From NCBI RefSeq assembly GCF_000801105.2, contig NC_079512.1:40131848-40195847 (forward strand): a stretch of 64,000 nucleotides of DNA. The letters run 5' to 3'. The notes beneath the pieces were generated by a model. It was not told the DNA's origin. It worked only from the letters and a program-made list of their open reading frames with translations, and ran no database searches. Shown here one piece after another: positions 40,006 through 56,281 of this stretch; position 1 is the first letter of the stretch; every line of letters starts with the position of its first letter. Both the position numbers and the translations under genes were made by a program. The DNA comes from Raphanus sativus. Its lineage: Eukaryota > Streptophyta > Magnoliopsida > Brassicales > Brassicaceae.

Positions 40006-42793
40006 TATTATATAGCTTTCAAATTTTTTTGGAAAGTTTGTTACCAAATAAAAACATCCATTCCAAAGAAATGAAAGAGTATTCTTGTGTCAATCATCAC
40101 AAAATCACATAAATCACACGGATATTACTCCTTGTATGAATTGTTTTTAATTTAGTCTTTTTCCGTGGATAATTATGCGACACTTATCTTATCTTAATCT
40201 TGTTTTATTATAAACGCTCTGTCACGTGTTGGACTATCATTGGCAGGTCCCAACGATTGTATCAGTGTGCGTGTTATGGGAACATTGGCTATCATCACAA
40301 ATGAAATATGATATTATCAAAATGTCATTTGTCTTTATTTATTTATTGGGTCACAAGTGGTCTAGAGAAGAAGGATAAACAGTTTTAGATCCTTTTGAAT
40401 GTACCATCTATCATACTTAGCTTTCCGTATATATTACTTAATCTGCAAGAACGCATTAAACTTATAAGAAACGAATAACCGTTAATAAGTCTTGATTTAC
40501 ATATAGCGAAAACTATGGATTAGTAATCTATTTTTTTCCTTGTTTCTTTGTCTTGTGAAGGCACGCAGAGTCACAGACTTCTATTTTCTTTAAATTCAGA
40601 ACATGTGATGTTTGCAAAAATATATGTTTAATCATAGTAAAATTTGTTTGTTTGTTCGTTAGAGTTCTTAGATCCAAGTATAAATGTATCGACTATACAA
40701 GGGTTTTGAATATATATTAACATGGGTCGGATTGATTACTCGAACTGAGATATATAGTATCTAGCATTAGTGTATATTACAGACATGCATGTATTTATGA
40801 ATTTTAGCAGTATATCCATCTGATATCCATAATCATTGCGTGTTTTATGTGCAGAAAATATTGTTGGTAGCAGTTGTATTTACAATTTTGTTTAGGTTTT
40901 AATTAAAAGAAGTTAGTTAGTAAAAAAAAAATTATAAGTGGATCCACTTTCTGGAGTTTTATATTCTTGCTTATGTTTTTCTTTTACTAATTTCCAAACA
41001 GTTGTAAACATAAATTTCCTTAATAGTTACTTAGTAGAGCAAGAAACTTGTAGATGCGTGAAGTATTTGATTTTTGTTAAGCTTCTTTAGTATCAAACTA
41101 TCAATGTATCATTTAATTTGTTGTCGGTGAAGTATCTTTGTTTTCACTTTCAGAGTACCTTAAATAGGCAAACTTGTTAGGTGAATGAAAAACTCCATTC
41201 CTTTTAGCACTATTTTCAAGAAAATGTTCATTTTTGTTGACCTAATTTTAGAAGACACCCAAACTTTTTTAGAAAATGGGTTTATCTAACAACGAGTTCT
41301 TTACTTTTCATACGTATTGATGGTTTTGAAGAAGAGTGCATAAAATGTGATTACAACAAATTCTGCAGCTTAATTAACTTTATCATGAAAAGGGGCTCAT
41401 ACTTGTAATTGGGTACATAATATGGTCCATCAGATCAACATAATCATGCACTTTGTAGCACTTTTATGGCAATTTAAATAAATCGCACCAACCGAAACAT
41501 GTCATACTATTAATATATATATTAAAGAAAATCAGATTTCTATAGCAAACCGTCGTGAATTCTTAGTCATCTTTAGCTTATTGCTTTTTCGACAACAAAT
41601 CCACTTATGTTATGACATAGACACAAAGTTGCAAAAAAGAAAGATGGTCGGAAAGAAGATTCTCTGTGTGCGGAAAGAGTCAGATCGTTTCTTCCTTTCC
41701 TATAATCCAATTCTTCCCTAATCAATTTGAACCGGAAAGTTAAGCTTCGTCATATGTGTTACTGAATCTAGATAATATATCTAGCTAGGCAGGCTAGTCA
41801 TAATTCACTGACACAATATTTGGGAACCAAGTTCTTTACTCGTTTCAATATGATTGAATATTAAACAAAATTTATGTGATCTCTTCTCATAAAAAATACA
41901 CAAAAGTGAGATGTAAGGACACCCTCATACTAACGATGGGCATATTCTAAGTTTCTAACAGATCTCGTGGAAGGTAAAATTAGGGTTTCTTACGATTTCT
42001 GATAGGGGCAACGATAATAGAGTTTCACAAAAGTTGAAACAAAATATGATTAATAACTGTTTACTTTTTGTGTGTGTTAATGATATAGTCTTGCTTATCG
42101 TAGTGCAAGTTTATATAGGCCCAACCAGCCCATTGAACTGCAAACATTAATAACATACTTCCACGGATTATGTAAGGCCTTGCAGATCAGACCTACAAAA
42201 TCTATGCCCCCTTCTGAGAAATTAAGGCCCGAGTAAACCAATAAATAATGTGTGGTTTTTTTTTAGAACTTATCATGCGTGAATCCTTAAGGAAAGTATC
42301 ATAAGATGCAATAAGTGTGATCATACCCAATTAATTTCCAATTTCTTACTCTTGAGTATTTAAAAGAATATAGAGCAGATTTCAAACACAAAAACTGATC
42401 GAATAGAAACTTTTTTTCTTAAACTTTTATACCAGAGATAGGTTGACTGCATTACACCTCCACCTTCGAAACTATTTTCTCATATACAACTATTGAGTTA
42501 TTATTAACTCTTTCTCGTAAACTAATACTTTGAATCACTAACTCACCTAACTATCTATTTCAAATCAATTCCACACAACGATTAAATATGTGAATCTATG
42601 TTTAACTACTACAATTTTCTTTTTAATTACTAAAAATTGTGTTTAATGAATAATATCTAGTTTATAATTACTTCTGGTTTAATTGTCGGCTAAGTATTAA
42701 AAACGTTGCTACTGATTGAATTTCAGACTATTAAAATTGTATGGTTGTGTAGCCCCCAAGTTCAATACACAACTCTTAAAATTGTATGGTTGT
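40006..42793. other. Intergenic DNA between VEL1 and ATR2, right arm
   Basis: Mirror of left-arm 16084-19548. AATTCATAAAT at about 40797-40807 is the unoccupied target of the left-arm fold-back MITE. No gene recognised. Confidence 0.65.
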
Positions 42794-45019
42794 CACTACA
42801 AGAAAATATTTATATTGTGACAATTTTTTTTGTCACAATACACATAATTCCGTAACAATATAACTATTGTGACAGAATTGTTACCATTTTCAAATAGTAG
42901 CAATAGTGTCGTCACAAATTTATGCCGTAACAAAAAACGTCTAAATTTGTTACAAATATATCTAGTAACTAGTTTGTAAGTAAAAGTGACAAAAATAAAA
43001 GTAACAAAACCGTCACAAATATTGACTAAAAATCTGGTCTTAAAATCGTTGGCTTTGATGACGACTAAAATGTCTCAATTTTGTAATTAATTGCAACAAA
43101 ACTTTAGTCACTAAATGTCCTGAATAGTGACTACAGAGTTGTCTTCAATTAGTTACACATACATACTAAAAAAAGTCTTGAATCCGTCAGTCAAATTATT
43201 ACAATTATTACAGTTTTCAATTCGGTAAATTTTGTCCCATTTTGTCTTGTATAACAACTAATTTGACGTCTATAAACTGTTAATATTTTGTATTAAATTT
43301 GTTTGTTACGTATTTGTATCATTTATACTAACTTTATTAAAACTACACAATTAGAAAATTATTATCAAAAGCAAAAGATACACAAAAACTTACATACATA
43401 TGTCAAGATCTATAATATTAAGTTACAAAAAAAGATCTATAATACATCGAACTCTGTTAAACCATATCAGAAAGAATAAACTAAACAAAGAAAAAAATTC
43501 CAGAAGCAGAGGATAACAAATAAACAGATCCATTAAATCTTGGAGTGACTTTCCGCACCGGCCTTATTAACAGAATCCCGATTTTATAAACCGGCTATCT
43601 TGGGAGGTTTGTGATCTTTGTCGAGTTAATATCCAAGAGAAAAAAGTCTTCCATAATCGACAGACTGGGAATTTGATCCTCTCTCATACAGGCGCACAAA
43701 TATGATTAGAAGATGCATCTACAACAAGCAAAAGAAATCATTTGAGTTTCAATACAATAAGCAGTTTAAATAACTGTTTGAAAATATACACCTCATACAG
43801 AAGATTAACCCTACCTAATGCGACTCTGAAATCAGTGATTGTGAAAAGTTAAAAGAAAAAAAAAGACAGCTTTTATTTTGTACGAGAGAGTTCTTAGGTT
43901 TTTAGGTAAACTTGTGAATGATGGAGAGTAAGTTGTTTACCTTGTTTATTTATATATTGTATTCGATTAAATCTTTGGATACTAATGAGTAATGATGTGG
44001 TGCTTGTTTTGGTAACAACCCGAATTTTAATGCTTTTTTACCGGGATTTATCGCTCCACTTTGATTCTCTAATTAATTGTTCCTAAAATTAAATCTTTGG
44101 ATACTAATGACCGATGAGTAGTGACGGTTGGTGCTTATTTCGTCCGTCTTTCTTCAACTACTAAATTTTTATTCACTCCTAAAATTGGAAACTGTTTCTC
44201 TAATTAAAAGTTCCAGTAAGAATTATTTTTTATTTCCCATACAAACATAATCCGTTAACTTGGCATCACAGAATTTCTGTCTCTCATTGGCATTTTATTT
44301 TATTTTGTTTCCATAACATAGGTTTGCTAACACTTCCATTTTATTTTATATAATTATACTACATAAACGACAATGAATCAGTGTGAACAATTGGATCATT
44401 ACTTTCATGATATAGTGCACGGAAATCTAATTTTTTTTGTAAAATATCTTAAATGTATCATGATTATCTTTTTTTGGAATGAATGTATCATGATTATCGA
44501 GACCAAAATATATTATTTGTTTGCAAAATTTATCTATTTATTATTCATAATACCAATTAGAAGAAAAAGTAATAAATGTTAGTAGTTTAGCAAAACTCCA
44601 ACTTGCTTCTCATATTTTGTCATAATTTTTTTTTTTTTGAGAAAAGACATCATATTTTTGTCATAATTTACAACAGTTTATTATGGCATTGGTTTATACC
44701 AATTATAGTCACTAATATCTAGTTTTTCTTTCGCCTCACAATTTGAAACTATCTGTTCTGTCAAAAATACATCACAACATTAACGGTCAAAAAGTTATAG
44801 CTATGTCACGATTGTTACGAAATATCTTTTCGTCATATTTACATTACAAATTGTGACGAAAATTACCTACGGCTTAGATCGTCACAATATTGTGACTAAC
44901 CAGTTACTATTTTATGACTAAAAACTTTAGTCACATTTATGTCTCTAGAATGTCACAGATTTGTGACGAACAAAAATTGTCTCAAAATTCTGTCACAATA
45001 TCCCTCTTTTTTTGTAGTG
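42794..45019. mobile_element. Non-autonomous CACTA transposon, right arm only
   Basis: Begins CACTACAAGAAAATA and ends TTTTTTTGTAGTG, flanked by TGT at 42791-42793 and 45020-45022. The left arm has the unoccupied site (GTCTACACAACC, 16075-16086) with one copy of the trinucleotide. Dense TGTGAC/GTCACA motifs occupy both subterminal regions, as in the spacer element at 26441-29029, so the two belong to related families. There is no transposase frame in its 2.2 kb. Confidence 0.93.
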
Positions 45020-45022
45020 TGT

Positions 45023-46630
45023 GTAGACTGTATAGTCCATAGAAAATTTTTTTTTTCAATAAAGTATAAAATAGTAATTTTGGGATAATTCCGGAAGAAA
45101 ATATTTATCAGCAAATGCACTTACAAGTTTATAATGAGACCAATATTGCAGGTCATTCAATTACAAATATACTGTGTTGATAAGTTCTTTATCGCGCATA
45201 CGAACTTTTTCATTGATAAAATAACAAGCAAAACATGTGAAAATGTTAATACATAAAACCTTCGTATAAAGTTTGGTGGGAAATGGATGAAACAAATGGT
45301 TTAGGTTTGCCCATGTGGGAAGTGTTGGGTCACAGTTTTCTATCTACCAATCAAGTATTGGAAGTCTTATTTTCCATCATAGGGTTTCTTACAGCCTCTT
45401 ATTTCCTTTGCATTTTGGACCTAACATAAATCCACCTTCACAAACCACTCTGTAAAATAAAAGAGCAAAAGAAGTTTAATTATAACATTAACTCCAACAA
45501 GAATACTTCACAGTTAACATGTTTGATTTCTTTTGGGGATGTGCTTTCGTGAAGGGAAAATTGGGTTTAGGCATCTTTGGCATGAGTTTTGGGATAAGAC
45601 GTTACTACAAAAATCATAAATTTGATTTGTCTAACTAGACAATTACAAAAAATATATCGTTATGTGTTTCTATTTGTTACATGTTAACTTTTTCTTAAGG
45701 TGTGTTACATGTTAACTTTGGGACATATACAAACTTTAAAGAGGTTTATAAGGTACGTAGAATTATAATTTTCCGTTAAAAGAACACTATTATAGAAGGT
45801 TATTATTTATTCACGTATCAGAGTTTTCCATTCCAGAATAAGTAATTGTGTGTGTTTATATACACACACATAAATTTCAGAACATGTGAATGATATATAC
45901 ACACACATAAATTTCAGAACATGTAAATGATTATATTTGGTAATACACTAGTATTGTTTGACGATTGTGTTTTTTTGTTCTTGTTTTTATCGAATTCGTG
46001 TTTCGATTTGTTTTGAGAGTGTGAAAACGATAAAGACACGTGTGTTGTGGTGTTTCACTTGTCTTCTTTTCTTTCTTATTTGTGGTGAATCTCTTTGGAG
46101 ATGTAATCAGTTGTGTTGGCAGAAGCACGATGTTGACATGAAGGTCGATCAATTTGGACACAGGCATAAACGCATATTCGATTATCAAAAGAGCAAACGT
46201 CAGAAGATTATTTACTAACATTATATATTTTTACAAATTTTAGCAAAAAAAAAAACATTATATATTTTTATCATCTCACGGTTTCTGAAATGATACTTAA
46301 ACTTAAATAGCTCGACCATATAGTTGGATGGGGTTATCACTGAACAACTTTGACATGAGTGGTTGGCCATCTTACAACATGTCCGCGCTAGGAACCTTCT
46401 TACTATACACCCTTTAAATAATATTTTTGCAGTCTTTTTGAATGATGCACCATATAGTATCTAGTATATATTATTATTATCACATAGAACATGACCTGTT
46501 TGCTAATATAAAAGAGTCAAAGTTCATGTCATATTTGACCAGCCAACAGCTTGACCGACTCAAGACTTCCCAGGGGTCAAAGGCCATAGTGGTCGGTCGT
46601 TGAGGTATTGGCTCAATCTAATACCACGGG
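45023..46630. other. Intergenic DNA upstream of ATR2, right arm
   Basis: Mirror of left-arm 14321-16076. Near 45845-45920 a segment with ACACACATAAATTTCAGAAC is tandemly repeated, whereas the left has one copy. A frame at 45958-46218 is not supported as a gene because the left copy has indels in it. Confidence 0.6.
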
Positions 46631-46646
46631 CTACTGAATCCCGCTT

Positions 46647-47463
46647 TTTTTCTTTCTCAAATTGGATTATATTAAAATGGGTCTAAGTCCAACACATACA
46701 ACAAAACTAAAGACCCAGTAAAGCAGATAAACAAAATACAAGAAAAGAAATGAACCCAAACCCAGAAGGATCACACCTCCACCGACCAACCCTTCGTTCT
46801 AGACGCGAAACCCTAAATCGCCGCAGCGCCACCGTCGGAAAAAACTTTTCCGTTGCAGCCAGCATCTCAACGGCTACATCACGCGCATGCAACTGCGCCA
46901 CCACCCACTTCAGTCTCATCGCTTCTTCCAATGGAGAGCTTCAATCGATCAAATAGATCGAGATCTCCTCCTTACCGCTTCGAAACCACCACACACAGAC
47001 CCCTCTATGATCCGTCGGAGAGCATCATCAACCGACTCGAGCGCTCAACCAACCACCGCGCACACCAGAAACAGGGAGATCAACCGGAAGCCCTAAGTCA
47101 CCTCTTCCGTCTCCCAAAAACCCCACAACCAACAAACCGACTCCCGCAGAGTCAAAGAACAGCAAACGTCTTCATGGTCAAAGACCGCATATACCGGCGA
47201 CGTAGAGCTGACGGAGCTTCCACCCTCCGGAGGACAAGAACCGGCGTCGGTGAAACTACCTAAGCCTCCACCTCCCGTAAAATCAAAACGAGGAACGAAA
47301 CACTTCCTCTCTCTTCAAGACCCTTACCTTACATCTGTTAAATATATCGAAACGGAAAAAGACCCAAAACATCCGGACCAACGGTGGCTATGAAAATCCT
47401 CCGTCGGCCGGAGCACTATCTCTCATTTTTCTCTCTTTTTCTCTCTCGAGGTTACTGAAAAAC
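46647..47463 (-). mobile_element. PolyA retroposon with 16-bp target duplication, right arm only
   Basis: Flanked by CTACTGAATCCCGCTT (46631-46646) and CTATTGAATCCCGTTT (47464-47479), two mismatches in 16, against a single copy in the left arm (12743-12758). A T run with CTTTCTC at the low-coordinate end is the polyA tail of a minus-strand insertion. The 0.8-kb body is GC-richer than its surroundings, with overlapping open frames on both strands but no recognisable protein. A LINE end, a processed gene copy or a non-coding Sadhu-like retroposon are all possible. Confidence 0.8.
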
Positions 47464-47479
47464 GCTATTGAATCCCGTT

Positions 47480-47809
47480 TAATTAAAAGCATTTGCTTTT
47501 CCCTTTTTCCAAACATATAACCAAAACTTGAGACAAAAATTTACCTTATTCAACAGTCGTGAGTAATAACCAACAAAGAATTTTTTATTTTCTTCTTTTT
47601 TGAATTGAAAAAGTCTAGGATAGTAAATAAGAATCTAAATGGATAATAATAACTTAGAGAGACTTTATAGTATATACATAAGTTAACCATGGCTAAAATC
47701 AAACGCGGTAGGTCGGTTTGACCGTTCTGGTTTGGTGAGCGGTGGCAATAAATCTCACCACTCCAAGTCTCCAACCACGAAAATAATAAAAATAATTATT
47801 TTAAATAAA
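47480..47809. other. ATR2 upstream DNA, right arm
   Basis: Matches left-arm 11170-11310 and 12650-12740 at its ends. The middle (about 47570-47670) replaces the 1.35-kb left segment containing a Helitron. Confidence 0.6.
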
Positions 47810-47980
47810 TTATATATGTAGAGCTCTCTTCTTCTTCGTATTTCATTATTTATTTTCTCTCACAGAGTCGGAAGAGTCTCTCTCTCACCAACACCACACC
47901 TAACCACACCCTCCGATTCATAGAGACAGAGAGAGATCTTCCTCTTCTTCTTCGTCTAGGCACACCAAGAACACGCCACC
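47810..47980 (+). promoter_or_regulatory. ATR2 core promoter and leader, right copy
   Basis: TATA-like ATTATATATG at about 47809-47818, about 170 bases before the ATG at 47981, followed by a CT-rich leader. The layout is the same as the left copy. Confidence 0.5.
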
Positions 47981-51523
<3,543 letters not shown>

Positions 51524-51821
51524 CACGAGGATGTTTGAAGCCCCCTCCCTCATACACTCACTGTATACTTATACGGCACAGAAATGCCACAGCATGGTCA
51601 TTAAGTTGTGATCCCAAGAGGGAATAAACCTCCTTTTTCTCCATTTTTTAATTTAGTTTATTTTATATGTTATTTTACAGTTCTATTTTTTCAACCTTTG
51701 TTATATAGTTTGTTCCCACACAACATAATGAAAAGAAAAAAACCCAAATTTGTATAAGATGTGTTGGGAGTATTTATGAAACAGTTGTGTTACATACAAA
51801 CTCTGTACCTTTAAATGTAAG

Positions 51822-52632
51822 TGTAACATTCCGAATTGTGATATATGGAAAGGTATATACGGAAAGGCTTAAGAGAATTGATTTGGTTATCTATGTCATT
51901 AAAGTTGACTTACTTTTTTTGTTACACATCTGTTTAGAACTCCAGAGCTAAGCGTGCTTGGGCTGGAGTAGTGAAAGGATGGTGACCTATCGGGAAGTGA
52001 TTCGCGATACCGTGTAAATGAGGTCAAAGCATGGGGAAAGATCGGGTGGTGATTGCAGAGTCAGTAAACACTGATTTCGAGCCTTGAGAATTAACGACCG
52101 ACCATCGGATAGGATGGGGCCCACGGGCCGAGAGAGCGGGCGTGGGTGGTACATTAGCTGTGGGCGGTCAGGACGTTACAAATGGTATCATAACTGGTTA
52201 GCCGTCTCAGTTTTGACCTGAGAAGCGTCTTGAGACCTGTCATGGGGCGCAACGAGGGCGTTGCGTTCTTTGAGAGATGGTGAATTGTAACATTTCGAGT
52301 TATGATATATGGAAATGCTTAAGAGAATTGATTTGGCTACCTATGTCACCAAAGTTGACTTATCTTTTCCGTCACACATCCGTTTAGAACTCCAGAGTCA
52401 AGCGTGCTTGGGCTGGAGTAGTGAAAGGATGGGTGACCTATCGGGAAGTGATTCGCGATACCGTGTAAGTGAGGCCAAAGCACGGGGAAAAGTCGGGTGG
52501 TGATTGAAGGATCAGTAAACAATGATTTTGAGCCTTGAAAAATTAACGACCGACCGTCGGATGAAATGAGGCCCACAGACCGAAAGAGCGGGCGTGGGTG
52601 GCCCATTAACCGTAGACAGTCGGGACGTTACA
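51822..52632 (+). mobile_element. Cassandra-type TRIM retrotransposon with 5S rRNA-like LTRs, right copy
   Basis: LTRs at 51822-52180 and 52286-52632 around a 105-base internal segment. The flanking 5-bp duplication GTAAG is perfect (51817-51821, 52633-52637). The 5S-like part of the LTR reads AACTCCAGAGTCAAGCGTGC, then TTGGGCTGGAGTAGTGAAAG and GATGGGTGACCTATCGGGAA. The Met-type primer site TGGTATCATAACTGG lies right after the 5' LTR. It occupies the same position downstream of ATR2 as the left copy, so it inserted before the arms separated. No coding sequence. Confidence 0.9.
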
Positions 52633-52637
52633 GTAAG

Positions 52638-55430
52638 AGCCAAATGGATAATAATGATTATGGATGGTTGAAAGTTGAAACCTTTGCTTTGAAGTGCTTT
52701 TTGGTGGTTCAGAAATATTAATTTTATAAACGGAAAATTAAAAAAAATGAATAAGATGAATGGTATGGGGGTAGGTAAGCTGGGGGCATATTGTAGATGT
52801 GATTTAATAGCATGTGTGTTACACTGATACGTGGGAAACGAAGTTGGTGGAGGATAGGATGCACTCTCCATTCTCCAACATGTTTCTTTCCTGTTTCAAC
52901 TACCTTTTTTGGTCTTTGTGTGTTTTTTTCTCATAAACTACTCTTCTTATTGATTAATTATTACTACAAAAAGTATCAATAAGGGATTACAACTGCATAA
53001 ACGAAGCAGTTTAGTAAAAGAAGAGGTCCGACGAATGGAAAATCAAGTGGGTTACATTGGTAGGTGATGTACATGATCCCACATGATTGCATAAATGATC
53101 TGTGTTTCACATCACATTTGCTAGAAGTACCTAAAAGTATTAAAGTGAAAGTCTAAAAAGTATGTTAATATGTAAAGCACTCAACACACACATCGCTCTT
53201 CGATCTACCTTATGGTTTTAGTTGGGTTAACAGATTCGTTGCGAGCTCCAACAAAACTGTGCAGCCCGTCGTGATATTTCTTAATGGCCCGTTTAAAACT
53301 CTACGTCCAAGTCCTTGTTACTATTACCCAGCCCAAAATTATAATTATGATTTGCTTGGGCTTGTCCAAAAAAATACACTATACAAATAACTTTAACTTT
53401 TCCAAAGTCACCAACATGCCTTCTTTTCACGTTAGAACAAAACAAAACGAAAACTTTTTGGCGAACTCCTGTGTGATTCACTATACTTTATGCGTTTAAA
53501 GATAATAGTAAAATCGCACCATATGAAAATGTTATAAAAAAGGAAAACAAATCAAACTTTGTGGTCAAGCAATTTGGATATGAGTAACCTAATTATGACT
53601 TGTGCCTTGCAGCGTAAGTTGGTGTAAGTTGAAAACGAAAGGAAAAAGTGTAGTTTGTGGCTCTAACTGCTTTCATTTAGTTATGTTCTCTAACAATTGA
53701 TTACCTTTCATTACTCTTCCACCAGTTTTTTTCTTTAATTTATTTCTTTTAAAATTCTATAGTAGGATAGCTTCTTCACCAGTAACTCAGTGAGCTATTC
53801 TGGTCGTTTGCAAATAGTGTTGGCCGACAAAAGTTTGCCATCATTTGCTCGCTAACCTCATTTACTCGCACTGGTTAATACCTCAAAACTTGTTTTACTT
53901 TATTTGCAACCAATCACCATGTCTTAGTCTTACTCTTATAATTAATCTTGACTCTCTTTTCACAAATACTAATACTTCATACATTTTCTTGCGTAAAAGT
54001 CGCTCTTTTTAATGAGAACTTTATGTTCGTATTTAAAAAATATATTTAGTGAGTTTGTGTATGTTCTGTATATGTACAATTGTATTCAATACATACGTTG
54101 TCCAAGAAGGTGGCAAGTGCCACCTGAAATATTTTAAAATTTTGTTTAGTATACTTAAATTTTAGTTACTTTCCATTAGTAAATAGCATTTTCTAGCTTT
54201 TTTTTTTGAGTTTATGTATGATTTGCCCCACCAAAAACAAATTCTACATCCGCCATTGAATGTGATAGTATTTATTTAGACTTGTATATATAGGTAAGTT
54301 TTATGATATAGTAAATAATACCTGCTAAATAATTTATCAAAACTTGCAACATACATATGTGGTTGTCAGGCGTATTTGCAAACGAACTCTTAATGCGTAG
54401 GAATAGAGAGAAAAATAAAACAATTGATGCGAAACATTTTGGTGTAGCCGTGTAGGGTTCCATTAATTGTGTGAATAATAATAACGTACACTTTCCTTAT
54501 GTAAAAGCTTTAAAATCTCATGCAACTAAACTAAAAGTGGAAAATAAGAAAGTATTTAATTTTTCAAAAGTATACTATTTTGTAACAATTAATACATACT
54601 GAAATATTGGTATTTCCAACTTTGAAAATTAGTTGCGCAATATTCTACATTAGAAAATTATTGTAAACTTTCATATCACTGTTTCATAGAATTTCAAATT
54701 AGATTGGGTAAAAATTATTTAATACTTTTGACTATATCTATCACTATCATTCTAGAGTCTAGACCATGCTTTTGGATCACACAATTTTCTCAGACGAAAT
54801 AAATCATAATTCAATAAGATGATCATGTGAATGACATGTAGAGAATAGCGTCACTAATCTTATACGCTATGAATATCTTGTTGGTTCATGTATTAGTAAA
54901 CAACTCTTGGGCAAATTCGTAGCAAGGTTGTGATTAACAAAACAGCATGTCTGATAATTATATACTAGTTCGTAGAGTAGTAAGCATGTATAGACGATTA
55001 GAATTTTTTTATTAAAACCGAATTTACTTATGCTAAAGTTTCAATATATAGCTGAATCTGAGCTTAGTTGAGTCTTTTCTTTATGAGAAAAGAGTTTACT
55101 CATTTTAACACGCGTTTTACTCGAGGTTTGGGGAAGATTATCGGGGAACAATCGACGATGTTTGAGATTGCCTTTAATTAGTGCGGGTTAGAGAGTATAC
55201 TAAATATTTACAGGCTATAATAGATTTCTCAAAATATGTAAATTGGATATGCGATTGGTGCGATCTATACATATAATGATTTAATTTTTTGCAAAAAAGA
55301 TAACCTGATTTTCCAATGTAGAAGGATGCTTTGAATCAATGATGATGTTGGTAACTTGCAATTATGATTCTAGAATGGGATAGGATGTAAACAAACATGT
55401 TGCCATATTTATTTTCTTTGTTAAAACAAT
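52638..55430. other. Intergenic DNA between ATR2 and the 250-residue gene, right arm
   Basis: Mirror of left-arm 990-6275 without the LINE and Helitron. The Sm-F (RUXF) gene found in this interval in Arabidopsis, as I recall the order, is not seen. Small conserved frames at 53284-53499 and 54272-54463 lack features. Confidence 0.6.
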
Positions 55431-55531
55431 CGAAATAGTAGTATATATATGTATGTTAGTGTGGTGACAAAAAATTTCAATACCTTCACTATCTTTCTCT
55501 CTCTCTCTCTCTCATTCCCAAAAAAAAAGAC

Positions 55532-56281
55532 ATGGAAACTTCACAAAACACCAATCTCCAAAACCCTAAACCCACAACGCCGTTTCATTATCGCCTAGAA
55601 GAAGCACTCTCTCTCCGATATCTTCCTCTCAACGCCGAAAAAAACAATTCCACCGCCGCCACAACCACCACTGAAGACCAACGTAAACGATCCATTGAGC
55701 TTTTTGAGTTCCTGACCTCAACCTCCGACGACTGTTCTCCAGCAGAAAACATAATCTTCGGCGGCAAAATCATCCCCTTAAACTACCAAAATGCCATCCT
55801 TTCCTCTCCCGAATACATCCGCCCTCGAATAAGCACTAGATCCGAGTCCTTATCCGCTATACAAGGCAACAAGTTTAATAGTCCCGTGGCACGTGACAAT
55901 GCACCCATGAGGATAAGCCGTTCTTTAGATCACCGCAACCTCACACGTGGACCAACCACCTCGACCGCACGTGGAAATGCTTCTCCGACAAAAATTGCGG
56001 CAAAGCCCGAAACGGTCTCGTCTGGAAACAGAAAAAGTGTGAAACCGAGATGGTACGTGATCATGTTTGGAATGGTTAAGTTCACACCGGAGACTGAGCT
56101 GAGGAATATAAAGAGCCGTCAGGTTCGCCGGAATGTTATGTTTCCGTCTCCTGCTGACCGGAGATCTTGTAGAACTCGAGCGCCGTCACTGTCTCCTTCT
56201 TGGAGGTTTCTTAACGCCTTGAGTTGCAAGGAGCCTACAAGCGTTGCTGCAACGACACCGCTTTGGTTTCCACATTCGTAA
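55532..56281 (+). CDS. Unknown basic Ser/Arg-rich plant protein, right copy (At4g30230-like by position)
   Basis: 249 residues, single exon, ATG after a CT-rich leader (55495-55515). It is nearly identical to the left copy; differences include RLEEALSLRYLPL against RLEEELSLRDLPL, FGGKII against FRGKII, loss of one Arg near residue 125, and a final Ser in place of Thr. The conserved core KPRWYVIMFGMVKF and the basic Ser-rich tail are unchanged. No known domain is recognised. Nuclear or membrane-associated roles are both possible, with nothing decisive in the sequence. Confidence 0.8.
   Translation: METSQNTNLQNPKPTTPFHYRLEEALSLRYLPLNAEKNNSTAATTTTEDQRKRSIELFEFLTSTSDDCSPAENIIFGGKIIPLNYQNAILSSPEYIRPRISTRSESLSAIQGNKFNSPVARDNAPMRISRSLDHRNLTRGPTTSTARGNASPTKIAAKPETVSSGNRKSVKPRWYVIMFGMVKFTPETELRNIKSRQVRRNVMFPSPADRRSCRTRAPSLSPSWRFLNALSCKEPTSVAATTPLWFPHS

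Noticed and set aside
46707..47263. Overlapping frames of 70-136 codons on both strands in the right-arm retroposon
   Set aside because: None matches a known protein. Open frames on both strands suggest GC-rich composition, not coding.
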